DNA of 64,000 bases from JABDBE01 sp049585795 (GCA_049585795.1 JBAVAQ010000026.1:124001-188000); one strand, 5' to 3'. Positions 1 through 9,124 are shown, numbered from the stretch's first letter. The notes: generated from the sequence alone by a model not told the origin. Program-made: numbers and translations.

Positions 1-1
1 C

Positions 2-295
2 GAGCGCGCGGTGATCGTGTGCGATGGGGCAGTGATTGAAACCAAGCACCTGACGCCCGGGTTCGGTCAATCCGCGATCCGCACTTCGTCAGAGGATCCT
101 GATGCCATTCACCTGGGCGTCGGCATCACCGTGGAAGAGGCGGAGAGGCGTTTGATTCTGAAGACCATCGAGTCGACCAGCAACAACAAAACGCGGGCGG
201 CAGAAATTCTCGGCATCAGCCTGAAAACCCTGCATAATAAGCTTAAGGAATACGGCAACGCTGCGGCCGATGCAGCCCTGGCGAGAGAAGATTGA
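2..295 (+). CDS. NtrC-family sigma-54 response regulator, C-terminal end (partial)
   Basis: The reading frame is open from the first bases of the window, so the start lies upstream. What remains is the last ~97 residues: a linker followed by a Fis-type helix-turn-helix (TRAAEILGISLKTLHNKLKEY), the DNA-binding domain of sigma-54 activators of the NtrC type. The receiver and AAA+ domains are outside the window. The histidine kinase gene follows 83 bp downstream on the same strand, so the two probably form a two-component pair. The family call is firm; the signal sensed cannot be read from this fragment. Confidence 0.85.
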   Translation, partial: ERAVIVCDGAVIETKHLTPGFGQSAIRTSSEDPDAIHLGVGITVEEAERRLILKTIESTSNNKTRAAEILGISLKTLHNKLKEYGNAAADAALARED

Positions 296-378
296 CCACT
301 GGCACGAAGCTTTTCCGGGGACGGAAAATTGGCTCGCCACGACCTGCCGTTGTTTCCGGGTGAGACTCTAATTACGGA

Positions 379-2271
379 ATGCGCCGCAAAACCCAGATCG
401 TGCTCGGCATTACCTTTTTGGTGTCCGCTCTGGTGTCCGCGTTCTCTTACATCTACGTTTCGCAGATCCTGCGGCAGCGGGTCACTTTCGCACACGACAC
501 GGCCGGTTTCCTGAATTCACAACTGGCATATCTCGCCGCCAATGCGATTCCAGACTTAACCAGCACGAGAGTCGACACCAGCAATCCCCAGAAAGTCCGT
601 CGCGCCATTGCCGACTATCTGGCAACCAACCTTGACTTGAATACGATGCTGGAATCAGTTGTGACCGACTGGCCGATGATTTACGACGCTGCCATCGTAG
701 ACACCGATGGGAAGGCTATTCTCGATACCACGGCTGAATTGGTTGGAAAAACCGTGCCTGACCGTCCCGATTTCCAGATTGTGCAGGATGCCAAGTTTCG
801 CCGGCAACTCCGCCTAGTTTACAACGAGCCCACACTCTATGAAATGCGTGTGCCCTTGAAATTAAATGGCGAGTTGTTCGGCAGCATCCGTTTGGGAATC
901 TCTACCGTATTTCTAAGGAGCGAGATTACCCCACGATTGAGACATGCCGTTATCTTTTCCGGGATCTCGATTTTACTGTCTCTGGTTCTGGCCGCCGGAC
1001 TGTCGCACATTGCTTTCGGTCCATTGGAGCGCATCAGCCGCAGCCTGGATAGTGTCACCGCCGGTGAAGCGGATACGCTCACCGAACAGGAAGCCGGACG
1101 CGATGAGTATGGTCTCGTCACTCTAAAAATCGCCCACTTAGGCCGCCAGATGCGGGATGCGAGGGAGATCTTTTCCGCGCTGAAAGACAACGTGGATCAG
1201 ATCATGGGAAACCTTCAGGACGGCTTAATGCTGTTCACCAGCGATTCACGAGTCGTTCTGGTGAGCGCTTCGGTAGAGCGATTTCTAGGCCGCCCAAGGA
1301 AAGAACTGCTGGGGCGAACGGTGAAAGAGATTTTCGCGCAGGACTCGTCGCTCGGCGCGCTGGTGCTCGACGGTTTTCAACTACGGCATCCGATCGCTCA
1401 ACGCGAAGTCGAATCCTCCAACACGAAACGAGTGCAGGTCTCCCTCGATTTTATTCAGGAAAAGGGATCGCCGATCGGTGCCCTGTTGACGCTGCGTGAC
1501 GCCGAGTCCGTCCGGCGCATTCAGGATGAGATCGAATTGTCCCGCCAGATGTCGGCCAGCGGTCGTACCACACGTGGGGTCGCCCACGAGGTCAAGAACC
1601 CTATCAATGCGATCGTGCTCCACCTGCAATTACTGCAAACCAAACTGCAGCAGATCGATCCTGATACCCGCCGCCACATGGATATTATCGGCAATGAGAT
1701 TCGTCGCCTGGATCGCGTAGTGCAAATCCTGGTCGACTTCACTCGACCGCGCGATTTGCGTCTCGAAGAAATCGATCTGCGCCGGCTGCTGGAAGACGTC
1801 ATTATGCTGGCTACGCCCGACACGGAGCAACATGGCGTGACTGTGAACCGAAGGCTTGGGGCCGAGCCGCTGGGCGTGAAAGTCGACGTCGACGTAATGA
1901 AGCAAGCGATCCTGAATGTGATAATCAACGGCATGCAAGCGATGCCACAAGGGGGAACGCTGACTATCTCTGCAAGGCGCGAGGAGGATAGTGTCATTAC
2001 CGAAATTCGCGACCAGGGGGTGGGCATACCGCACGAACTGCAGGAAAAGATTTTCGAACTGTATTTCACCACCAGAAAAGGTGGCAGCGGGATTGGGCTG
2101 GCGCAAACTTACCAGGCGCTGCAATGGCACTATGGATCGATCGATTTCGAGACGGTCGAGGGGCAGGGCACCACTTTTCGACTTCGCTTACCGGTGGTGG
2201 AAATTCGAGCCGGCGCCAATGGCGGGGGTGGCCGCGCCGCTGTGCCCAGTTTGACGGTTCCGAATTCGTGA
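379..2271 (+). CDS. Sensor histidine kinase, NtrB/AtoS-like, with HAMP and PAS domains
   Basis: A 630-residue membrane sensor kinase. A transmembrane segment near residues 7-28, an extracytoplasmic sensing region (~30-190) and a second transmembrane segment (~191-214) precede a HAMP linker, a PAS-like domain (~270-380), a HisKA dimerisation helix with the phospho-acceptor His near residue 403 (GVAHEVKNPINAI), and a HATPase_c domain with an N box (IINGMQAM), G1 (DQGVGIP) and G2 (GGSGIGLA). It should autophosphorylate and transfer phosphate to the sigma-54 regulator encoded just upstream. About 30 Gly/Ala-rich residues follow the ATPase domain. The stimulus is unknown. Confidence 0.92.
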   Translation: MRRKTQIVLGITFLVSALVSAFSYIYVSQILRQRVTFAHDTAGFLNSQLAYLAANAIPDLTSTRVDTSNPQKVRRAIADYLATNLDLNTMLESVVTDWPMIYDAAIVDTDGKAILDTTAELVGKTVPDRPDFQIVQDAKFRRQLRLVYNEPTLYEMRVPLKLNGELFGSIRLGISTVFLRSEITPRLRHAVIFSGISILLSLVLAAGLSHIAFGPLERISRSLDSVTAGEADTLTEQEAGRDEYGLVTLKIAHLGRQMRDAREIFSALKDNVDQIMGNLQDGLMLFTSDSRVVLVSASVERFLGRPRKELLGRTVKEIFAQDSSLGALVLDGFQLRHPIAQREVESSNTKRVQVSLDFIQEKGSPIGALLTLRDAESVRRIQDEIELSRQMSASGRTTRGVAHEVKNPINAIVLHLQLLQTKLQQIDPDTRRHMDIIGNEIRRLDRVVQILVDFTRPRDLRLEEIDLRRLLEDVIMLATPDTEQHGVTVNRRLGAEPLGVKVDVDVMKQAILNVIINGMQAMPQGGTLTISARREEDSVITEIRDQGVGIPHELQEKIFELYFTTRKGGSGIGLAQTYQALQWHYGSIDFETVEGQGTTFRLRLPVVEIRAGANGGGGRAAVPSLTVPNS

Positions 2272-2389
2272 ACGAGCGTGAACGATTCACAACTTTCCTG
2301 TTCAGTGTGTTCTTCGCTCTAAAGCAGCAGTAGAATTCACGGGGTACCTGGCTCGGGGTAATCTGATCGCGAGCGCAGAATAGCGAAAT

Positions 2390-3049
2390 ATGTCTGTGGC
2401 CGCCATTCTCGGATTGTGCTTCCTTCTGCCCTGGTTGGCACCAATCACTCCTTCTGTGTCTGTTATCGGGGAGGGGCAGGCGACAGCGTCGCAGCAGAAC
2501 CAAACGAGCAAATCGCCTGCGCAAGGTTCGTCAGCCGAATCGGCGACCGATCAACGAAAAGCCCCGGATCAATCAGCCAAATCGGCGCAACCGTCAAGCT
2601 CTACGCCGCCATGTCCCGACAATTCGCAGCCGGCGTCGGACAAGAAGTCGGACTGCAAAGCAACGAAGTCCAACCAAGCCAAAGCCAAAAAACATCACGC
2701 CTACAAAGCAGTCGCGCCTGCAGCGCCGCCCGTATCCGCAGGACCAACGCCAACCAAAACCGTGGTTCGCAACGGAGGCGCAGCGGACCCCACGGTAGAT
2801 TTAGTTCCAGCCCCAAGCCCGAAAGAGGCTTCCCGCCTCGAAACCTATAATCAGTTACTAGCTGCCACCGAAACGGATCTGCAAAAAATTTCGGGCCGCG
2901 AACTCAGCACCAGCCAGCAGGATACGGTGAAGCAAGTTAAAAGCTATATGGAACAGGCCAGAGACGCAGCGAAGGACGGCGATCTACAGCGCGCCTACAA
3001 TCTCGCCGTCAAAGCCAATCTCCTCTCCGCTTCATTGGCTGGGCAGTGA
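2390..3049 (+). CDS. Secreted hypothetical protein with low-complexity linker
   Basis: A 219-residue protein I do not recognise. The N-terminus is hydrophobic with no charged residue in the first ~28 positions, and could be an uncleaved anchor or signal sequence. Residues ~30-140 are rich in Ser, Ala, Lys, Gln and Pro and look unstructured. The C-terminal ~75 residues are helical and charged (QLLAATETDLQKISGREL), resembling a small TPR-like or coiled helical domain with repeated Ala/Lys helices. It follows the two-component genes at 118 bp, but nothing ties it to them functionally. Confidence 0.7.
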   Translation: MSVAAILGLCFLLPWLAPITPSVSVIGEGQATASQQNQTSKSPAQGSSAESATDQRKAPDQSAKSAQPSSSTPPCPDNSQPASDKKSDCKATKSNQAKAKKHHAYKAVAPAAPPVSAGPTPTKTVVRNGGAADPTVDLVPAPSPKEASRLETYNQLLAATETDLQKISGRELSTSQQDTVKQVKSYMEQARDAAKDGDLQRAYNLAVKANLLSASLAGQ

Positions 3050-3112
3050 TGGGAGCCAGGCTTCAGTTCTTGAACCGTCCTTAGCTTTGATCGGTAAGAT
3101 CCTTGGCCGATG

Positions 3113-4252
3113 CTACCTTCCTTTGGCGCGGGCGGCGTTTACCTTCGCCAGAAGATCCTGCGCCGGTTGTTGCACCGGTCCAGAAATCTTCACCGCTTCT
3201 TGCAGCACTTCGCGTGCTTCGGAAACCTTGTTCAACTTGGCGTAAGCATAACCGAGACGGTACATGGCAATGGCATATTGCTGCTGGTCTTGTCCTTTCA
3301 ACAGCGCCGAGGCGGATTTCAACTCTGGAATCGCCCCCGCGGTTTTATCCTCTTTCATATAAACGTAGCCGACAGTGGAGTGGGCCACCCCGGCACAAAC
3401 TTTGCGAGAGCGATCCGCATTGGGAGCGTCAGCCTTGGCCGCATCGATTGCCTTCTCCGAATAACTGACCGCTTTGGTCAAGCTGCCGGGCTTAGGGTCA
3501 TCAGCATAGGTGGTGGCCAGCAGGAGCAGCGTTGGCAAGTTGTTCGGATCAGCGACAAGTGTCTTCTCCCCGTAGGAGATCAGCCGCGGAGTGTCCTTCA
3601 GTTCCGACAGCGACATCATCGCGTAGGATGCAACCTGCTCCTGAAAGCGCGAGTTGGGAAACGCGGGGGTGAACTGTTCGATATCCGCCATGCGTTTGGT
3701 GGCGTTTGGCTCATCCACGATTGCATTGAACGCCGCCGCTTCAAGAAATTCGTAAGAGCTCTTGGCCGCAGCTTTATCGTCGTCGATGCGTTGCGCGAAC
3801 TCGGCATCACTCATGCCTGCGGGCTTAGGTTGTTTGGCAATAGAGTCATAAAGCTCGCCGCCCCGTATGGAATAATCCATGACCTTGGAGTCATCCTTCA
3901 ACTGTTGAGCGATGCCGGTTTGAGACACCAGGATGTCGAGGTTGTGTGGAGAACCGGCCAATGCCTTGTCGCCATATTCCAGGGCTTTCTGCGGATCTCC
4001 CGCCGTCTGGTAAGCTTGTGAAATTTGCCAGTTTCCATAAGCGACCGCCGCTGGATTCGCCGAGAACTTCTGCAGGAAATCCTGGTACATGGCCAACTTC
4101 TTTTGGGCGTCTGGCTCGTTTGAAATCGCCGTCAGCGCTTGATCCTCGGGCGTGCCCGCGGGAATCGAGATCCGATCGAGCTGTGCGTGGGCGAAAGCAG
4201 AAGGGAAAAGAAAAGGAAGAACCATCAGGACTACAAGCCGAATGCGCGTCAT
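3113..4252 (-). CDS. Secreted TPR-repeat protein
   Basis: A 379-residue protein with a clear signal peptide (MTRIRLVVLMVLPF, then an Ala-rich cleavage region ending AHAQ). The rest is helical with TPR-like spacing: AYGNWQISQAYQTAGDPQKA, ALEYGDKALAGSPHN and YRLGYAYAKLNKVSEAREVL are typical units. I chose the ATG at 4252 over one 12 bases upstream because GGAGG lies five bases before it and the signal peptide then starts directly. TPR proteins of this kind scaffold periplasmic complexes; the partner is unknown. It converges with the upstream secreted hypothetical. Confidence 0.83.
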   Translation of the reverse strand: MTRIRLVVLMVLPFLFPSAFAHAQLDRISIPAGTPEDQALTAISNEPDAQKKLAMYQDFLQKFSANPAAVAYGNWQISQAYQTAGDPQKALEYGDKALAGSPHNLDILVSQTGIAQQLKDDSKVMDYSIRGGELYDSIAKQPKPAGMSDAEFAQRIDDDKAAAKSSYEFLEAAAFNAIVDEPNATKRMADIEQFTPAFPNSRFQEQVASYAMMSLSELKDTPRLISYGEKTLVADPNNLPTLLLLATTYADDPKPGSLTKAVSYSEKAIDAAKADAPNADRSRKVCAGVAHSTVGYVYMKEDKTAGAIPELKSASALLKGQDQQQYAIAMYRLGYAYAKLNKVSEAREVLQEAVKISGPVQQPAQDLLAKVNAARAKGR

Positions 4253-4366
4253 AGTCGCCTCCAAGGTTCGCGCCGGAATCGTAGCTCCGAATGGCTAAGC
4301 TTGCAAGCGCAATGACGAGGCATTGCGCCGTGGCATGGAACGAGTCAATGCTGTACTCTGAGCCAG

Positions 4367-5695
4367 ATGCGAGACGTAGACGTCGCGGGAAATTTCACGC
4401 CAGCCGAAGCCAACCCACCGCAGGCACCCGTGCGCCAGCCTCTTCGTCATTCGATCCTCTTCATCGTTTTGATGGCACTGTTACTGCGCCTCGCCGTAAT
4501 TACCATCGGCCACACCTACCGGATCACCCCACGCCGGGATCACTTTCAATATGGCTGGGAGATGGGCCGTCTCGCCCGCTCCATTGCCACGGGGCAAGGA
4601 TTCAGTTCCCCCACCGACCTGCCAACTGGACCCAGTGCATGGGCGCCGCCGCTCTATCCCTATATCCTCGCCGGAGTATTTAAGTTGTTTGGCGTATACA
4701 GCGCACTCTCGGCTTGGGTAATTCTGGCCTTTAACAGCATCTTTGCCGCTCTAACCTGTCTTACGCTCTACAGGATCGCCGAGCGAATCTACGGCACCGC
4801 CGTGGCTCGGGCAACAGCTTGGGCCTGGGCGGTTTTCCCGTACGTAATCTATTGGCCGGTGCGCGTGGTTTGGGAGACGAGCTTTACCACATTCCTGCTC
4901 AGCCTTGCGTTGCTCCTCACGCTGCGCATGGCGGATGAACCACCCCGTTCCCGCATGTGGATTTTGTTCGGATTGCTCTGGGGCATAATCGCGCTCACCA
5001 ATACCGCCGTCATCAGCATGATGCCCTTCTGCTTGCTCTGGCTCTTGTACCGGCTACCCCGTCGGCCACGGCAATTCGTCGGAGCTGCTTTGTGTGTCCT
5101 CGCGGCAGCCTTAGTGGTGAGTCCTTGGCTGGTGCGCAATTATCAGGTTTTCGGCAAGTTCATCTTTGTGCGCGACAATCTTCCGCTGGAAATGTACGAG
5201 GCCAACAACGATCAATCCGAAGGCTTGTGGACCCGGAACGAACATCCCGGCAACAATCCCGAGGCCATGCACAGATTTCAGGAGTTAGGCGAACTCGGCT
5301 TCATGGCCGAGAAGAAGCAGGAGGTTCGCCAGTTCATTCGCGAGCATCCTGGACGGTTTCTGTGGTTCACTGTCGAACGCGCCGTCTACTTCTGGATCGC
5401 GCCTCCGCAGGCTGCCATCGTCGCGGGCTACGATTTGATGATTTCGCGCCACACCAATTTCCTGCTGGGAGCGGTCTTTGCCTTCGCGGGATTGTGGCTG
5501 ACCATTCGCAGGCGAAAGCGGGGCGCATTCCTGCTCGCGTGTTTTCTGCTGATCTATCCGCTGCCCTATTATCTGGTGATGCCCTTCCCCCGTTACAAGC
5601 ACCCCATCGAACCGGAGATGCTTCTGCTGATCGTGTATCTGTTCTGGGAGGCAAGCAAGATTCAAATTCTATGGCCGGTCCGAAAATCGGCGTAG
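4367..5695 (+). CDS. Membrane glycosyltransferase, GT39/ArnT-like (PMT_2)
   Basis: A 442-residue polytopic membrane protein. Repeated hydrophobic segments run from about residue 28 to the C-terminus. The first periplasmic loop (TYRITPRRDHFQYGWEMGRL) carries acidic residues, as in dolichyl- or polyprenyl-phosphate sugar transferases. Such enzymes move a sugar from a polyprenyl carrier to a protein or glycan on the outer face of the inner membrane. The sequence WAPPLYPYILAGVFKLFG is typical of the family. The acceptor is unknown. An MFS gene follows on the same strand after 54 bp and may be co-transcribed. Confidence 0.8.
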   Translation: MRDVDVAGNFTPAEANPPQAPVRQPLRHSILFIVLMALLLRLAVITIGHTYRITPRRDHFQYGWEMGRLARSIATGQGFSSPTDLPTGPSAWAPPLYPYILAGVFKLFGVYSALSAWVILAFNSIFAALTCLTLYRIAERIYGTAVARATAWAWAVFPYVIYWPVRVVWETSFTTFLLSLALLLTLRMADEPPRSRMWILFGLLWGIIALTNTAVISMMPFCLLWLLYRLPRRPRQFVGAALCVLAAALVVSPWLVRNYQVFGKFIFVRDNLPLEMYEANNDQSEGLWTRNEHPGNNPEAMHRFQELGELGFMAEKKQEVRQFIREHPGRFLWFTVERAVYFWIAPPQAAIVAGYDLMISRHTNFLLGAVFAFAGLWLTIRRRKRGAFLLACFLLIYPLPYYLVMPFPRYKHPIEPEMLLLIVYLFWEASKIQILWPVRKSA

Positions 5696-5749
5696 AAATT
5701 CTGGGTTGGGCGAGTTGGCGACTTCCTCCCCTTCAATTTAAATTAGATC

Positions 5750-7003
5750 ATGCGTTCCATTCTGCAGAAACGCGCGCTGCGCTTCGTCTTCGGCGCCAAT
5801 GTGATTTCGATGCTGGGCAGCGGCATGAACGCAGCCGCCGTTGCCTGGTACATTCTGCAGGCCACTCATTCCGAAATCGCCCTGGGAACGTTCGCTGTCC
5901 TGCAAACCATTCCGGCCATGCTAATGCTGCCGTTCACCGGCGTCATCATTGACCGCGAAGACCGCCGGCGGCTGGTCATGATGCTCGATGCTGCCCGTGC
6001 CGTCATCATTCTCACGGTTTCGATTCTTGCCTTCATGGGGAGGGCGAAAATCTGGGAACTCTACCTGATGAACACGCTGGTGGCGGCTGGATTCTGGATG
6101 TTCTGGCCGACGATCACTGCATTGATTCAAGAACTGACGCCGGGCGAGGAGTTCGTCCACGCCAATACTTTTCTCTTGGCGGGAATCCAGGGAGGCTGGC
6201 TGATTGCCGGTTCTATCGTCGGATTCGTTTATAACCGCATTGGTCTGGGCGGAGTTTTGCTCATCGATTTTTCAACCTACCTGGTTTCATTCCTCTGCTA
6301 CTTCGCGGTTCGCAAGGGACGGCACGTCGTGCCTCGTCCCGCCGAATTGCGTGCCGACATTGTGGCCGCGGAGACTGCGCTCGAACGGTTTGTGCGCGAA
6401 ATGCGCGAAGGAGTCGACTTTCTCCGTGGCCGGCGAAATCTGGTCTTTCTGGGGTTCAGTTGGGCGCTATTCCTGGCTGCGATGATGACCGGGGTTGTGG
6501 TCACACCTCCGTTGAGTGACAACGTGTTTCACGCCGGCGCCGTAGGTTACGGCTGGCTCAATGCGGGGTGGGGCACGGGGGCGTTCGTGAGCGCTCTCTA
6601 CGCGCCCTGGTTTATCGCGGGATTGGGCGCACGCCGAGCGATCGCGATCTCCATGGGCCTGCTGACCATCTGCATGATCCTGGCGCCGCTCTCCGCGGTA
6701 TTCGTAATCGCCGTTCTGATCTATGGGGTCATGGGGTCGGCGCGCGGGGTCAGCGGAGTCGCCATGAATACGAGCATTATGGAGCAAGTGCCGCAGCATT
6801 TCATGGGACGGGTACAGAATACGTTCTATTTCATGGGCACTGCGCTGCAGATCCTGCTGGCGCTCCTGGTGGGAGCAGTGGCCCAGGTCAGCCTGGTCGC
6901 TGGTTTCTCCATCATCGGATTGGTGTATGCAGTCGCATTCGTCAGCGCAAGTTGGCCGGTGCAAGCGGCAGTGCGGGTTGAAGAAGCCACCCCAGTGGAA
7001 TAG
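5750..7003 (+). CDS. Major facilitator superfamily transporter
   Basis: A 417-residue protein with about 12 predicted membrane helices in two halves. The loop between helices 2 and 3 reads GVIIDREDRRRLVM, a version of the MFS signature loop (G-x3-D-R-x-G-R-R). It resembles the enterobactin-exporter-like group (EntS/MFS_3), so efflux is more likely than uptake, but the substrate cannot be read. The N-terminal half is better conserved in charge pattern than the C-terminal half. It lies between a glycosyltransferase and fabI without an obvious shared pathway. Confidence 0.85.
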   Translation: MRSILQKRALRFVFGANVISMLGSGMNAAAVAWYILQATHSEIALGTFAVLQTIPAMLMLPFTGVIIDREDRRRLVMMLDAARAVIILTVSILAFMGRAKIWELYLMNTLVAAGFWMFWPTITALIQELTPGEEFVHANTFLLAGIQGGWLIAGSIVGFVYNRIGLGGVLLIDFSTYLVSFLCYFAVRKGRHVVPRPAELRADIVAAETALERFVREMREGVDFLRGRRNLVFLGFSWALFLAAMMTGVVVTPPLSDNVFHAGAVGYGWLNAGWGTGAFVSALYAPWFIAGLGARRAIAISMGLLTICMILAPLSAVFVIAVLIYGVMGSARGVSGVAMNTSIMEQVPQHFMGRVQNTFYFMGTALQILLALLVGAVAQVSLVAGFSIIGLVYAVAFVSASWPVQAAVRVEEATPVE

Positions 7004-7012
7004 AAACTACTT

Positions 7013-7094
7013 CACCACGGAGTCACAGAGACCAGAAGAAACTTGGGTCTTGCGGGAACTAAAGTTTTTCTGTGTAGCTCTGTGTCTCTGTGGT
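7013..7094. repeat. Dispersed inverted repeat, CACAGAG-type, copy 1
   Basis: The arms ACCACGGAGTCACAGAGACC and CTCTGTGTCTCTGTGGT are complementary apart from a few mismatches, with about 40 bases between them. Similar repeats lie at 7921-7985 and 63752-63821. This copy fills the gap between the MFS gene and fabI and would form a long hairpin in RNA. Confidence 0.75.
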
Positions 7095-7140
7095 AAATAA
7101 GCCTTTCCCGCGTTATTCTTTCAAATTCAAAAGGAGCCAT

Positions 7141-7911
7141 ATGTCATCCAGCCTCGAAGGTCGGGTCGCGATTGTCTTTGGAGTCGCAAATAAGCGCAGC
7201 ATTGCCTGGTCTATTGCGCAGGGATTGCACAACGCCGGCGCCAAGCTTGCCATCACGTATCAGAACGAACGTATGGCGCTCGAAGCCAAAGACCTGATCC
7301 TTTCCCTGCCCGGCGCAGAGGCATTTCAGTGCGACGTTTCGAACGATGCCGAGATCGACCAGTTGTTCACTCAACTCAAAGAACGCTATGGCAAGCTGAA
7401 TGTTCTGGTTCATAGCGTGGCTTTTGCGCCCGCCGACGAACTCAAGGGAGACTTCGTCAACACCAGCCGCGAAGGTTTTCGCGTCGCACTCGACGTAAGT
7501 GTCTACTCGCTCATCGCAGTTGCCCGCGCGGCCGCGCCACTCATGGAAGATGGCGGATCCATCATGACCATGACGTACTACGCCTCGGAGAAAGTCGTGC
7601 CGCGATATAACGTGATGGCTGTCGCCAAAGCGGGCCTCGAGTGCACGGTGCGCTACTTGGCTTTCGAGTTGGGCAGGAAGAATATTCGTGTGAACGCGAT
7701 TTCTGCAGGCCCGATCAAGACTTTGGCTGCGCGCGGCATTTCGGGCTTCAGCGATATGCACAAGACTCACGCCGAGCGCGCGCCTCTGGGTAGAAACGTA
7801 GACGTAAACGAAGTGGGAGCCACCGGGGTTTTCCTGGCGTCCGACGCCAGCTCCGGCATCACCGGCGAAGTCATCTACGTCGACTGCGGCTACAACATCA
7901 TGGGGTTTTGA
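7141..7911 (+). CDS. fabI: Enoyl-[acyl-carrier-protein] reductase (NADH), FabI
   Basis: Reduces the trans-2-enoyl-ACP double bond in the last step of each fatty-acid elongation cycle. The 256-residue sequence has the FabI-type nucleotide-binding start (GVANKRSIAWSIA) and the catalytic pair in a Tyr-x6-Lys arrangement: Tyr156 and Lys163, with Tyr146 also present, matching E. coli numbering. The start at 7141 is set by an AAAAGGAG ribosome-binding site just upstream; an in-frame start 51 bases earlier would run through the repeat. It stands alone, bracketed by two CACAGAG-type repeats. Triclosan-type inhibitors target this family. Confidence 0.96.
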   Translation: MSSSLEGRVAIVFGVANKRSIAWSIAQGLHNAGAKLAITYQNERMALEAKDLILSLPGAEAFQCDVSNDAEIDQLFTQLKERYGKLNVLVHSVAFAPADELKGDFVNTSREGFRVALDVSVYSLIAVARAAAPLMEDGGSIMTMTYYASEKVVPRYNVMAVAKAGLECTVRYLAFELGRKNIRVNAISAGPIKTLAARGISGFSDMHKTHAERAPLGRNVDVNEVGATGVFLASDASSGITGEVIYVDCGYNIMGF

Positions 7912-7920
7912 AAAGCTATT

Positions 7921-7985
7921 CGCCAGTCACAGAGACGCAGAGGGAACCCAGGAATATTTTCTCTGTGACTCGGTGACTCGGTGGT
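7921..7985. repeat. Dispersed inverted repeat, CACAGAG-type, copy 2
   Basis: The arms CAGTCACAGAGACGCAGAG and CTCTGTGACTCGGTGACTC pair imperfectly around an AT-rich loop. It lies between the convergent fabI and tsaE genes, where the hairpin could end transcription from either side. Confidence 0.7.
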
Positions 7986-7993
7986 AAGAGCTC

Positions 7994-8428
7994 TTAGCGA
8001 TTGCCGCTAACCCGCACCCGCCGCTCGTTCTCTCCCAGCCGTTCCAGCGTGATCTCGATATCGCGTTCGCGTTCGAAGCGCGCAAACTTCTCTCCCCATT
8101 CGATCAGCAAGATGCTGTTTTCCGCGATCAGGTCGTCGAGTCCCAAGGTCTCGAGTTGACGCGGCGTGTCCACGCGATACAAGTCGATGTGATAAAGAGT
8201 AGCTTGAGGCCCGCGGTATTCGTGGATCAGAGTAAACGTCGGGCTGGTTACATCGTCTTCCGAGGCCGCATGGAAAGCTTCCGCGATGCCCTTCACCAGC
8301 GTGGTCTTGCCCGCTCCCAGATTACCGCGAAGCACGACGATTTTCGGCGGAGCGAGCATCCCGGCCAGGGTGCGGCCGAGAGCGACAGTCTCCTCCGGCG
8401 ATTGAGTAGTGAATTCTCGCGTCTCCAT
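7994..8428 (-). CDS. tsaE: tRNA threonylcarbamoyladenosine biosynthesis ATPase TsaE
   Basis: The 144-residue ATPase of the TsaB-TsaD-TsaE complex that makes t6A37 on ANN-decoding tRNAs. The Walker A loop is at residues 35-42 (GNLGAGKTT). TSPTFTLIHEYRG and YHIDLYRV are family signatures (switch region and the acidic patch of the nucleotide pocket), and IEWGEKF completes the Walker B-like end. Length is normal. The partner genes tsaB and tsaD are not in the window. It converges with fabI. Confidence 0.95.
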   Translation of the reverse strand: METREFTTQSPEETVALGRTLAGMLAPPKIVVLRGNLGAGKTTLVKGIAEAFHAASEDDVTSPTFTLIHEYRGPQATLYHIDLYRVDTPRQLETLGLDDLIAENSILLIEWGEKFARFERERDIEITLERLGENERRVRVSGNR

Positions 8429-8532
8429 GCGGGATGTGGAAACCAGTATAGCGAGAGTTCACGACGGAAGTGGCTATCGGAGGACAGGGTTTACAGACTG
8501 CCGAAAAAGCATGACTCGCGCGGTTCTTGGGT

Positions 8533-8591
8533 AGGGCCCGACTTCAGTCGGGCCGATAAGTCGCCGAAATGTGTCGGCGCTTCAGCGCCTG
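8533..8591. repeat. CTTCAG-centred double palindrome
   Basis: Two palindromes lie in tandem: GGCCCGACTTCAGTCGGGCC at 8535-8554 and GGCGCTTCAGCGCC at 8576-8589, both centred on CTTCAG. The stretch is intergenic, between the PilZ gene and tsaE. A third palindrome with the complementary CTGAAG centre is at 52241-52262. These look like REP-type dispersed hairpins. I see no gene in the rest of the 8429-8728 gap. Confidence 0.7.
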
Positions 8592-8728
8592 AGGTGAGAG
8601 CTTTTGGCGTCCGGGCAAACCGTGTTCATTGGCTTTTCAGCTCTGTGGGTTGAGTCGCACAAATTGCTCGGCTGACGAGGAACTACACCTGACGCCGACT
8701 TAGATTGGCGTCAACGCGAAGGTGGCTT

Positions 8729-9124
8729 TTACTTTCTCTTCGGCGCGACCCACTGCGGCGAGCGCAGTCCCAGAAAATCCTTGTCCACGCGTGTGTCGAG
8801 AGCATTCCGCAGCGTGAGGTGATCGTTGTCTTCAAGGGCGATGAAGCGGAACGGCTGCAAGGTTCCGTCTTTCGATTTGCGCGTTGGCTCCAGGATTTCC
8901 GCCATAGCTTTCACGGCGCCGGATGCCGTCTCAATGGTGACCTCCACCAGATTACCCTGCTCCAGGGCTCCGGCCAATCGCAGCATGCCGCCGGTTTCGG
9001 AAATAGTTTGCAGCTTTGCCCGCGCGCTACGCCCGTCATTTAGCTTGATGACGACAGGGACTGAACTTCCAAACTGAACTCGCTGAGCCCGATGCTGAGG
9101 GTGAGTCTGGGGGAAGTGTGTCAT
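8729..9124 (-). CDS. PilZ-domain protein
   Basis: A 131-residue single-domain protein. QHRAQRVQFGSSVPVVI gives the basic N-terminal motif, and TISETGGMLRL corresponds to the D/N-x-S-x-x-G motif, here TISETGG. PilZ domains bind cyclic di-GMP through RxxxR and (D/N)xSxxG. The first motif is RAQR rather than a clean RxxxR, and the second has Thr-Ile before Ser, so nucleotide binding is uncertain. A downstream ATG (9124) was chosen over 9157 because the domain starts there directly. In acidobacteria such proteins often relate to motility or pili, and a pilus cluster lies 9 kb away. Confidence 0.72.
   Translation of the reverse strand: MTHFPQTHPQHRAQRVQFGSSVPVVIKLNDGRSARAKLQTISETGGMLRLAGALEQGNLVEVTIETASGAVKAMAEILEPTRKSKDGTLQPFRFIALEDNDHLTLRNALDTRVDKDFLGLRSPQWVAPKRK

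Noticed and set aside
303..319. A sigma-54 promoter before the kinase gene (TGGCACGAAGCTTTTC)
   Set aside because: The -24 half fits (TGGCAC) but the -12 half lacks the required GC, so it is not a usable site.
3110..4021. A 303-codon frame opposite the TPR gene
   Set aside because: Shadow; the minus-strand gene has a signal peptide, TPR units and a ribosome-binding site.
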